Positions 23,578 through 30,822 of a stretch of DNA of 64,000 bases are shown one piece after another. This DNA comes from Sphingopyxis panaciterrae. Its GTDB lineage: Bacteria; Pseudomonadota; Alphaproteobacteria; Sphingomonadales; Sphingomonadaceae. A model generated the notes under the pieces. It was not told where the DNA came from and made no database searches. It saw only the letters and a program-made list of their open reading frames with translations. Location: assembly GCF_011762125.1 (NCBI RefSeq), contig NZ_JAASQN010000001.1:186001-250000 (forward strand). The letters are read 5' to 3'. The position numbers were made by a program, and so were the translations under genes. The number at the start of each line of letters is the position of its first letter. Within the stretch, counting starts at the first letter, position 1.

Positions 23578-24692
23578 TCGGCGCCTTGCCAGCGGGTGCC
23601 ATTGCGGAGCGAGCGGGCGCGGAAGCTCCGGGGAGGTGGGTCTCCTGTGGGAACGGCGAGGATTCGCTGCTGACTCTCCCGGTTAAGGTCCGCGGCATTG
23701 AAACGAGAGCGGTTGTTGACAGCGGGGCCACGCGCTCCGCGGTCGACGCCGGTTTTGCGGCTCGCCATCGACTGCATGGCGTGCGCGATCATCGCGTTAC
23801 GGCGCTGACGCGCGAGACTGTAACCAGGGCGACCGGACCATTGCACATCGAAGCTGGCGCCCGGCACCTGCTCACGACGTCGGCCTTGATACTCGATCTC
23901 GCGCCGATGGCGCGCGCCGCGCGAATTCCGATCGATCTGGTGCTCGGGCACGAGTTTTTTGCGGGAAATATGGTCGAGATCGATCCCGACCGGGGGGCGC
24001 TCCGGTTTTGGACCAATGGCAGCGACAACATAAATAACTGGCTGCCGGTGGTGCAGAAGGCCGACGGGCTTTTCTGCACCACCATCAAACCCAAACCCGG
24101 GCTGGAGGCGGCCGCGATCGTCGATCTGGGCTGCTCAACCCCGCTCTACATCAGCGCCGAATATGCCAAGGAAAATGATCTGTTCAGCGGCATGAGGCGG
24201 GGTTCCAGCGCAAGCCTCGGCGTTGAAGGAGTCGCTGTCAGCCAGCTCGGCCGTCTGGAAAGCCTGCGAGTGGGCGATGTCATTCTCCATGACGTTCCCT
24301 TTGCAGTTCCACCCTTGTGGCGTTTCGCCGCGCCGATGATCATGGGCCTTCCACTTCTCATGCGCTTTCATTGCCGCCTGGCTTTCGGGCGTTCCCGGAT
24401 GCAGTTGGTTCGCGCAAGCGGATCGAACCGGCCATTCGTGCGAGACGCATCGGGGTTGAGCGTGCTTCACGCGGGCGATCACCTGCAAGTTATCCACGTC
24501 GCGAAGCACAGCCCGGCGGCAAGGGCCGGTCTTTGCGAGGGAGACAATATTATTGCAATTAACGACGAGCGGGTCGGTGCGGCCGGTACCCTGATCCATC
24601 GCAATCTCGGCAAGCGGCCGCCAGGGACACGCTACGCGCTCTCGATGCTCGCCAAAGACGATCTGGAATTGGTTCTCGAGGAATATTATTGA
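23574..24692 (+). CDS. Retropepsin-like aspartic protease with C-terminal PDZ domain
   Basis: A 372-residue protein. Two pepsin/retropepsin-type repeats are seen: the first has an intact catalytic motif AVVDSGATRSAV (D49-S-G), with the paired flap region ending LVLGHEFF. The second is degenerate (AIVDLGCSTPLY, D184-L-G) and may serve as a non-catalytic or substrate-binding half. A PDZ domain follows (about 300-372; VIHVAKHSPAARAGLCEGDNI region, given only in part). No signal peptide follows the chosen GTG start at 23574, which overlaps the SulP stop; longer in-frame starts lie inside SulP. The coupling to an anion transporter is unexplained. The family assignment is by motif and the role is unknown. 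Confidence 0.65.
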   Translation: MIGALPAGAIAERAGAEAPGRWVSCGNGEDSLLTLPVKVRGIETRAVVDSGATRSAVDAGFAARHRLHGVRDHRVTALTRETVTRATGPLHIEAGARHLLTTSALILDLAPMARAARIPIDLVLGHEFFAGNMVEIDPDRGALRFWTNGSDNINNWLPVVQKADGLFCTTIKPKPGLEAAAIVDLGCSTPLYISAEYAKENDLFSGMRRGSSASLGVEGVAVSQLGRLESLRVGDVILHDVPFAVPPLWRFAAPMIMGLPLLMRFHCRLAFGRSRMQLVRASGSNRPFVRDASGLSVLHAGDHLQVIHVAKHSPAARAGLCEGDNIIAINDERVGAAGTLIHRNLGKRPPGTRYALSMLAKDDLELVLEEYY

Positions 24693-25008
24693 TTGGCCGC
24701 TCCTGCATTTCGGTGTCCGGCGGTGAGCTCGGTGCATTCGGCGGCGGCGGGCGAGCCTTACCTTGCCGTCAGCCTGACGCTTGAGCCGGCAATCGTTGCA
24801 GATATCCTGATCGAGACACCAGGCGACATCCCAGCGCTGCTCCATCGAAGGACGCGCCGCAGATCGTCAGCCGCGAGCAAGGACGGGAATTTGAAGGATG
24901 TGAGTCCCGGAGCGTAAGCGGCACATCTGCCAGTCCCAAGAACAAGGTGGGCCAACAGTCCGCCTTTTCAGGCTAATAAATTGAAAATAAGCCATAAACT
25001 GGCGATGA
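24693..25008. other. 316-bp region without a convincing gene
   Basis: A 74-codon plus-strand frame starts right after the retropepsin-PDZ stop (24693-24917), but it has no recognisable family or ribosome-binding site and overlaps equally open minus-strand frames. I see no terminator or repeat here. The last 40 bp are AT-rich and lie downstream of the tRNA on its strand. Confidence 0.4.
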
Positions 25009-25095
25009 TGGTGCGGTCGAGAAGACTCGAACTTCCACGGCCTTTCGGCCACAACGACCTCAACGTTGCGCGTCTACCAGTTCCGCCACGACCGC
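25009..25095 (-). tRNA. tRNA-Leu (anticodon GAG)
   Basis: The minus strand folds as a class II tRNA: acceptor stem GCGGTCG/CGACCGC, D-arm with AACTGGTAGACGC, anticodon stem CAACG/CGTTG around loop TTGAGGT (anticodon GAG), a long variable arm (GTGGCCGAAAGGCCGTG region) and T-arm with GTTCGAGTC. The CCA end is encoded (25009-25011). The 87-nt length and long variable arm are normal for leucine tRNAs. Confidence 0.95.
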
Positions 25096-25239
25096 ACATC
25101 ATGATGGGGCCGAACGGGTCGGCACCGGGTAGGAGCGGGCGCCTAGCAAAGCTTTTCAGGGGATGCAAGCGAGCTTCGCAGCATTTATTTTTTGCGGGTG
25201 CGAAGGCGCGGCGTCCCGCACGTTGCCACACGCGCCGCC

Positions 25240-25305
25240 ATTGTCATCAAACCGACTCCTAACCGTCACCATATTGTCATCGCTCTGGCGTCAGACCGTC
25301 ATCGA
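25240..25305 (+). promoter_or_regulatory. Tandem Pho-box-like 11-bp repeats upstream of the lipoprotein gene
   Basis: Six consecutive 11-mers begin at 25240. Four carry the (T/C)GTCA(T/C) core in the same register: ATTGTCATCAA (25240), ACCGTCACCAT (25262), ATTGTCATCGC (25273) and ACCGTCATCGA (25295). The spacing is always a multiple of 11 bp, as in PhoB operators (repeated CTGTCAT at 11-bp period). The array ends 107 bp before the lipoprotein ATG at 25412; the remaining 5' region from the tRNA (25096-25239) shows nothing else. Confidence 0.6.
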
Positions 25306-25411
25306 ATCATCCTAGTGGCGGCGTCACCGGGGGCGAGCGCATATCCTTTTTCGTTGGCCGGTGATTTTTCAGCAGGGGCGCGGGACGCGCGCACCGGGAA
25401 CGGAGATTTTC

Positions 25412-27043
25412 ATGGCGGCTTTCGCACGCATTCGTTTGGTCATGCTCAGCGGCGTGGCCTGTACTGTTTTGGCCGGTTGCGGCGCCGATGACATCGCTTC
25501 GCCGGGCACCGGCGGCAATGTGATCATCAACCCGACGCCGACCCCGACCCCGACGCCGACGCCGACGCCGACCCCCACCCCGCCTTCGGTGACCCCGGCC
25601 GGCGGTTGCCCGACGATCGGCGCCACGACCCAGCTTCTCGACGATGGCACGATCAGCGGCCCGACGGGCGAATATCGCGTCTGCGTCCTCCCCAAGAATA
25701 TCGACCGCAGCACCACGCTGCCCAAGATCGCCGGCCTGCTGTATCAGCTGCCGGGCCGCGTCGACGTCGGCTGCGACGGCGGCTTCAGCGCGCCGGGCGC
25801 GGGCGGATTTGTCACCTCGACCGCCAGCTGCGCCGGCCGCACGCTGACCGCCGACACCAATGTGACCCTGACCATCGAACCCGGCGTGATCCTCTACGGC
25901 AACACCGGCGTGTCGTGGCTCGCGGTCAATCGCGGCAACAAGCTGATTTCGAACGGCACCGCGACCTCGCCGATCATCTTTACCAGCCGCGACAATGTGG
26001 TCGGGATCAACACCGACAATTCGCAGGGCCAGTGGGGCGGCGTCGTGATGATGGGCCGCGGTATCGTCACCGACTGCGACACGGGCAGCACGGCGAACAA
26101 GAGCGCGACGGGCACCAACACCTGCGAACGCAAGACCGAAGGCTCGGCCGATCCGGCTTTGTTCGGCGGCAACGACAACGGCTATAACGGCGGATCGGTG
26201 ACCTACACCCAGATTCGCTACTCGGGATATGTTCTGGGTGCCGACAAGGAACTTCAGGCGCTGACTGCCGAGGGCATGGGAACCGGCACGACCTTCGATT
26301 ATGTCCAGAGCCACAACAGCTCGGACGATGGCGCGGAATTCTTCGGCGGCGCGGTGAACTTCAAACATTATATCGCCACGGGCGCCGATGACGACAGCCT
26401 CGACATCGATACCGGCCTGCAGGGACAGTTCCAGTTTGTCCTGCTGTTGCAGCGTCCGGGCAGCGGTGACGCGTTGATGGAAGTCGACAGTAACGGCTTT
26501 GAAGACAATCTGCCGCGCCACAAGACGACGATCGCCAATTTCACCGCCGTCCAGGGTTCGGTCAGCAGCAACAACGAATCCAACGACCAGGCGTCGATCC
26601 TGGTGCGCGGAAACTCGGATCTGTCGCTGCTCAATGGCGTTTTTGCTACGCCGAACAACGAATGTATCCGGCTGAACGGCTCGGGTGCCACCCCGGCGAC
26701 GCTGAAGGCGCGCGCGGTCGTCATGTCGTGCAATGCCGCCAAATATATCGGCACCGGCGCCTATACCGCCGCACAGGTCGCGTCGATCTTTGCCACCGGC
26801 ACCAACGGCAACAATGATGCCTTCACCTCGACGCTGACCGGTCTGTTCATCAATGGCGCGGGCGAAAATGGCGTTACGCCGTTCGACTCGACCACCGCCC
26901 CCGGCTCGTCCTTCTTCACCAAGACGGCCTGGATCGGTGCGGTACAGAACAGCAGCGACACCTGGTACAAGGGTTGGACGTGCGACAGTTCGATCGCGAA
27001 CTTCGGTTCGGGTTCGGCATGCACCTCGCTGCCGACGACCTGA
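25412..27043 (+). CDS. Beta-helical lipoprotein with Pro-Thr linker, partner of TonB receptor
   Basis: A 543-residue exported lipoprotein. The signal peptide ends in a lipobox (VLAGC, lipidated Cys23). A short segment precedes an extended (Pro-Thr) linker at residues 41-57, then a large domain with repeated strand patterns (TIEPGVILYGN, GQWGGVVMMGRG, NSSDDGAEFFGG) suggesting a right-handed beta-helix. Six or more cysteines occur. The start at 25412 (GGAG upstream) is preferred to 25361. It is followed after an 83-bp gap, containing a hairpin, by a TonB-dependent receptor, and then by type II secretion genes. A surface-exposed lipoprotein delivered by that system and feeding the receptor is a reasonable inference; the ligand is unknown. 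Confidence 0.75.
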   Translation: MAAFARIRLVMLSGVACTVLAGCGADDIASPGTGGNVIINPTPTPTPTPTPTPTPTPPSVTPAGGCPTIGATTQLLDDGTISGPTGEYRVCVLPKNIDRSTTLPKIAGLLYQLPGRVDVGCDGGFSAPGAGGFVTSTASCAGRTLTADTNVTLTIEPGVILYGNTGVSWLAVNRGNKLISNGTATSPIIFTSRDNVVGINTDNSQGQWGGVVMMGRGIVTDCDTGSTANKSATGTNTCERKTEGSADPALFGGNDNGYNGGSVTYTQIRYSGYVLGADKELQALTAEGMGTGTTFDYVQSHNSSDDGAEFFGGAVNFKHYIATGADDDSLDIDTGLQGQFQFVLLLQRPGSGDALMEVDSNGFEDNLPRHKTTIANFTAVQGSVSSNNESNDQASILVRGNSDLSLLNGVFATPNNECIRLNGSGATPATLKARAVVMSCNAAKYIGTGAYTAAQVASIFATGTNGNNDAFTSTLTGLFINGAGENGVTPFDSTTAPGSSFFTKTAWIGAVQNSSDTWYKGWTCDSSIANFGSGSACTSLPTT

Positions 27044-27061
27044 GCGACCGCCTGAACTGAC

Positions 27062-27097
27062 AAAGGGGGGCGGTCGATGACGGCCCCCCTTTCTTTA
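27062..27097 (+). terminator. Terminator-like hairpin between lipoprotein and receptor genes
   Basis: AAAGGGGGGC (27062-27071) pairs perfectly with GCCCCCCTTT (27083-27092), followed by CTTTA. With the receptor ATG only 30 bp downstream, it probably works as a partial terminator that lowers receptor expression relative to the lipoprotein. Confidence 0.7.
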
Positions 27098-27126
27098 CAA
27101 GATTTCTGCCCCAGGGGGACTTCAAG

Positions 27127-29793
27127 ATGAATAGGTCGCGGCTCGCATCCTGGATGCTCGTCACCACAGCGCTGGCATCGCCGGCGCTGGCCCATGCCCA
27201 AGATGCGCCGCCGGCCGCTGCCGCGCCGGCGGACGATGTCACGGCCGCCGACACGCCGGACGACCAGGTCGAGGAGCAGGCTCCCGAAGTTTCCATTCCC
27301 GGCGGCGAAATCGTCGTTACCGGCCGCCGCAGCGCCAACGTCGCCCGTTCCTCGGCTGCCGTCGTCTCGGTCCTTTCGACCGAAGAAATCGCCCGCACCG
27401 GTGAAGGCAATATCGCCGGCGCACTCGGCCGCGTGACCGGCCTCAGCGTCGTCGGCAATGGCTTTGTCTATGTCCGCGGTCTTGGCGACCGCTATTCACT
27501 CGCCTTGCTTAACGGGTCCCCCTTGCCGAGCCCCGAGCCGCTGAAGCGCGTCGTTCCGCTGGACATTTTTCCAAGTGGCGTCATCGCCTCGTCGCTGGTG
27601 CAGAAAAGCTATTCGGTAAACTTCCCGGGCGAGTTCGGCGGCGGCGTCATTAACCTGACGACCAAGGCAACCCCCGACGAAGCCTTTATCTCGGTCGGTG
27701 GCGGGATCGGCTTCGATACCGAAACGACCAATCAGCTTGGCTATACCTATTATGGCAGCAAGAGCGACTGGACCGGCTTCGACAATGGTCAGCGCGACCT
27801 CCCGCCAGCACTGGCGGCCTTTTTAAAGAGCGGCGAGCGGATCAGCTCGGGCAATGTCGATACGACCCCGATTTCGCAGCAGATCGTCAACGGTCGCAAT
27901 TCGATCCTGCAAAGTGACAAGCATAGCCAGCCGAATTTCTCCGCCAATCTGACCGCCGGCAAATCGTTCGACATTGGCTCGGCGGTCCTCGGCGTCATCG
28001 CTGCGGCGGGCTACAGCAACAAGACGACGACGCGTGAAGCGATCAACCAGTCGTCGTTGCAAAGCGACCTGTCGGACCTCGAATCGGATTTCGAACGGGT
28101 GACCACCGACAATCGCATTGTCGTGAACGGCCTGCTTGGCCTCGGGCTGGAATTCGGCGACAACAAGCTGCGCTGGACCAACCTCTATATTCGCGACACG
28201 ATCAAGCATGCGCGGCTTGGCATCGGCAAGCGTCACGGCAACGACGTTACCGACTTCATGCAGCAGGACACGGCCTGGTATGAGCGCCAGCTGATCGATA
28301 CTCAGCTGGTTGCCGAACTAAAGCCGATGTCCGATCTCAGCATTGATCTGCGCGGTGGTTATGCCAATTCGCAGCGCGAAGCACCCGAAGAGCTGTCGTA
28401 TGAATATGTGCGCACCAACGTCGATGCGGACCCCTATGGCGCCTATTTCGTCAACCGCCTGAACAACGGCAATGGCGGCAACGCCACGGTCAGCTATTCG
28501 GACCTCAACGAGGATCTTTGGTCGGGCGGGGTCGATATTTCTTATCGGTTCGCGTCCGAATTGCGGGCGACCGTCGGCTATGCCTATTCGGACACCAACC
28601 GCACCAGCTCGCGGCGGGATTTTCAGTTTCAGGCGCCGTCCGATTTTCCGGCCGGCGTTGGCATGCTGCGCCCCGACTTGCTGCTGGGCGATGCGATCAT
28701 CGATTATTACAACATCGCATTGGTCGAAACCAACGAAGGCAATCCTGCATTCCGCGCAACGCTGCGCAATCATGGCGCCTATGGAAAAATCGACCTGCAA
28801 CTCGGCGATTTTCAGCTCGATGCCGGTGTCCGCTACGAGACGGCGAAACAGGTCGTCACCCCGATCCAGGTGTTCAACACCCCGGGCGCATCGACCGCGT
28901 CCACCAACCTCGATCGCGATTACTGGTTGCCGGCGGCGACGCTGACCTGGCAATTTCGCCCCGATATGCAAATCCGCCTGAACGCGTCGAAGACAATCGC
29001 GCGGCCGCAGTTTCGCGAGCTTCTGTACCAATTCTACTTCGATCCCGACAGCAACCGCCAATATTTCGGTAACCCGCTGCTCGTCGACAGCCAGTTGACG
29101 AATGCCGAAGCGCGATACGAATGGTATTTCGACCGCGACCAGCGGGTTTCGGTTGCCGGCTTCTACAAGCGGATCAAGAATCCCATCGAAACCTTCGTCA
29201 GCGGTGCCGAATTCACGACCAGCTTCGCCAACGCGCCCGAGGCCGATCTTTACGGCGGCGAGGTAGAGCTTCAGAAATATTTCGACCTTTCCGGTTGGGG
29301 CGGTCTCTGGAGCAGCCGGCGGCTCGTCTTGGTCGGAAACTATACCTATACGACGTCGAAAATTCATGTCGGCGTCGACGACAAGACATTCGTCTTTGCC
29401 TCGTCGTCGACCCAGGCGACCGACTATTTCACCGATGGCGACCCGCTGACCGGCCAGTCGAAGCATCTGGCGAATATCCAGATCGGACTGGAGGATACCG
29501 ACAATCTGTCGCAACAGACGCTGCTGATCACTTACGCCAGCAAGCGTTCGATCAGCCGCGGCCTGAGCAATACCGAACAACCCGACATCATCGAAGCGCC
29601 TGGGCTGCGGATCGACTTCGTTGCGCGGCAGGGTTTCAAGCTCTTCAAGCAGGATGTCGAACTGAAGTTCGAGGCGCGCAATCTGACCGGTCGCGGCCAT
29701 GTCGAATATCAACAGATCGGCGGCAATCGCATCAATGTGAACGGCTATGATCTCGGCCGCGTCTTTGCGCTCAGCGCATCGATCAAATTCTGA
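27127..29793 (+). CDS. TonB-dependent receptor paired with the beta-helical lipoprotein
   Basis: An 888-residue outer-membrane receptor. Signal peptide about residues 1-24 (ending LAHA before QDA), TonB-box-like GEIVVTGRRSAN, plug with GALGRVTGLSVVGNGFVYVRGLGDRYSLAL split over its first strands, then PLDIFPSGVIASSLVQKSYS, and a beta-barrel ending in FALSASIKF with the usual C-terminal phenylalanine. The plug pattern (GLGDRYS, NFPGEFGGGVINL) is that of the large TonB receptors seen next to secreted proteins in Caulobacterales and Sphingomonadales. It probably shares the upstream Pho-like promoter with the lipoprotein. The substrate is unknown; a phosphorus-containing compound would fit. Confidence 0.88.
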   Translation: MNRSRLASWMLVTTALASPALAHAQDAPPAAAAPADDVTAADTPDDQVEEQAPEVSIPGGEIVVTGRRSANVARSSAAVVSVLSTEEIARTGEGNIAGALGRVTGLSVVGNGFVYVRGLGDRYSLALLNGSPLPSPEPLKRVVPLDIFPSGVIASSLVQKSYSVNFPGEFGGGVINLTTKATPDEAFISVGGGIGFDTETTNQLGYTYYGSKSDWTGFDNGQRDLPPALAAFLKSGERISSGNVDTTPISQQIVNGRNSILQSDKHSQPNFSANLTAGKSFDIGSAVLGVIAAAGYSNKTTTREAINQSSLQSDLSDLESDFERVTTDNRIVVNGLLGLGLEFGDNKLRWTNLYIRDTIKHARLGIGKRHGNDVTDFMQQDTAWYERQLIDTQLVAELKPMSDLSIDLRGGYANSQREAPEELSYEYVRTNVDADPYGAYFVNRLNNGNGGNATVSYSDLNEDLWSGGVDISYRFASELRATVGYAYSDTNRTSSRRDFQFQAPSDFPAGVGMLRPDLLLGDAIIDYYNIALVETNEGNPAFRATLRNHGAYGKIDLQLGDFQLDAGVRYETAKQVVTPIQVFNTPGASTASTNLDRDYWLPAATLTWQFRPDMQIRLNASKTIARPQFRELLYQFYFDPDSNRQYFGNPLLVDSQLTNAEARYEWYFDRDQRVSVAGFYKRIKNPIETFVSGAEFTTSFANAPEADLYGGEVELQKYFDLSGWGGLWSSRRLVLVGNYTYTTSKIHVGVDDKTFVFASSSTQATDYFTDGDPLTGQSKHLANIQIGLEDTDNLSQQTLLITYASKRSISRGLSNTEQPDIIEAPGLRIDFVARQGFKLFKQDVELKFEARNLTGRGHVEYQQIGGNRINVNGYDLGRVFALSASIKF

Positions 29794-29832
29794 TCAGGCA
29801 GGGCGGGCCCGGTCGCACCGGACTCGCCCGGC

Positions 29833-29871
29833 TGACAAAAAACTGTAATCTTCCCGTCAACTGATTGTCAT
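29833..29871 (+). promoter_or_regulatory. Pho-box-like 11-bp repeats upstream of gspC
   Basis: Four hexamers sit exactly 11 bp apart: TGACAA (29833), TGTAAT (29844), CGTCAA (29855) and TGTCAT (29866). This is the periodicity of PhoB operators. The array ends 58 bp before the gspC ATG. The same arrangement precedes the lipoprotein gene at 25240-25305. Confidence 0.6.
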
Positions 29872-29929
29872 CAATCGCCTCTAGGCGATTCGCGAGCGGC
29901 CACTTCAGTTGGGGGACAGGGACGATTTC

Positions 29930-30817
29930 ATGGCGACGCTGATGTCCGGATCGGCCGTTCGGCTGCCGCGCGGTCTTCCCGTCTGGCTGCGGGCTGGCAA
30001 GCGCGGCCCGCAGGGTATCTGGCCGCTGCTGCTCATCGCCATCCTCGGCGCGCTGTTGATCTGGCAGTGCGTTCGCCTGCTCTGGGTCCTGATCGTGCCG
30101 CTGTCGCCGCTCGGCGCGTGGCAACCGCAGGCGGCGGTCATCGCATCGCCCGCCGAACGCCGCGCCTTGTTCGCCAGCTTCGACCCCTATTTTCGCACCG
30201 CGCCGCAAGGACCGGCGAGCGCGACGGTCACCGCGCTCGGTCTCAGCCTGTTCGGGGTCAATATCAACGAAGCGACAGGCAGTGGCTCGGCGATCATCGC
30301 CGGTGAGGACGGGGTGCAGAACAGCTATGCCGTCGGCGACGAGATTGTACCGGGCGTCAAGCTCGCCGGCGTCGCCTTCGACCATGTGCTGCTCGATCGC
30401 GGGGGCGCTCGCGAGAGCTTGTTCCTCGACCAGAGCGGCGCGGCGCCGGTCGCCAATCCCGCCGCACCGATTGCCGCGCCGACCCCCGAAACCGGGCCGG
30501 CGTCGGCCCCGCCGGGTGTGTCCGCCAGCGGCGAGATGACGCCCGCGGCGCTCAAGTCGGGTGTCGGTTTCGCGCCGCGGACCGAAAACGGCAAGGTTAC
30601 CGGCCTCGCGGTCCAGCCGCAGGGCGACGGGGCCGTCTTCCGCGCCGCGGGGTTGCGTCCCGGCGATGTCATCCGTTCGGTGGGCGGACGTCCGATCGGC
30701 TCCGCGGGCGACGCCGCCTCGCTTGCCGGCCAGTTCACGCCCGGCGCGCGCATCGCGCTCGAAGTCGAGCGTGGTGCCAGCGTCGTTCCCGTCGCCATCT
30801 TCCTCTCGAAGCAATAG
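29930..30817 (+). CDS. gspC: Type II secretion protein C
   Basis: A 295-residue bitopic inner-membrane protein linking the inner-membrane platform to the secretin. A cytoplasmic basic N-terminus precedes one transmembrane helix (about 32-56, GIWPLLLIAILGALLIWQ). The homology region follows (TALGLSLFGVNINEATGSGSAIIAGEDGVQNSYAVGDEI, abbreviated here), then a Pro/Ala linker and a C-terminal PDZ-like domain (VFRAAGLRPGDVIRSVGG). The ATG at 29930 has a purine-rich GGGGGACAGGGA upstream and is preferred to the TTG at 29909. First gene of the operon gspC-D-E-F-G-H-I-J-K-L-M-N-O; 5 bp before gspD. Confidence 0.88.
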   Translation: MATLMSGSAVRLPRGLPVWLRAGKRGPQGIWPLLLIAILGALLIWQCVRLLWVLIVPLSPLGAWQPQAAVIASPAERRALFASFDPYFRTAPQGPASATVTALGLSLFGVNINEATGSGSAIIAGEDGVQNSYAVGDEIVPGVKLAGVAFDHVLLDRGGARESLFLDQSGAAPVANPAAPIAAPTPETGPASAPPGVSASGEMTPAALKSGVGFAPRTENGKVTGLAVQPQGDGAVFRAAGLRPGDVIRSVGGRPIGSAGDAASLAGQFTPGARIALEVERGASVVPVAIFLSKQ

Positions 30818-30822
30818 GTCTT

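Noticed and set aside
25541-25575. Short tandem repeat (CCGACG/CCGACC units), considered as a CRISPR or microsatellite
   Set aside because: It encodes the Pro-Thr linker of the lipoprotein in frame; there are no spacers and no cas genes.
29783-30814. 343-codon minus-strand frame opposite gspC
   Set aside because: Antisense shadow of gspC; the plus strand has the transmembrane helix and PDZ-like region in the expected operon order.
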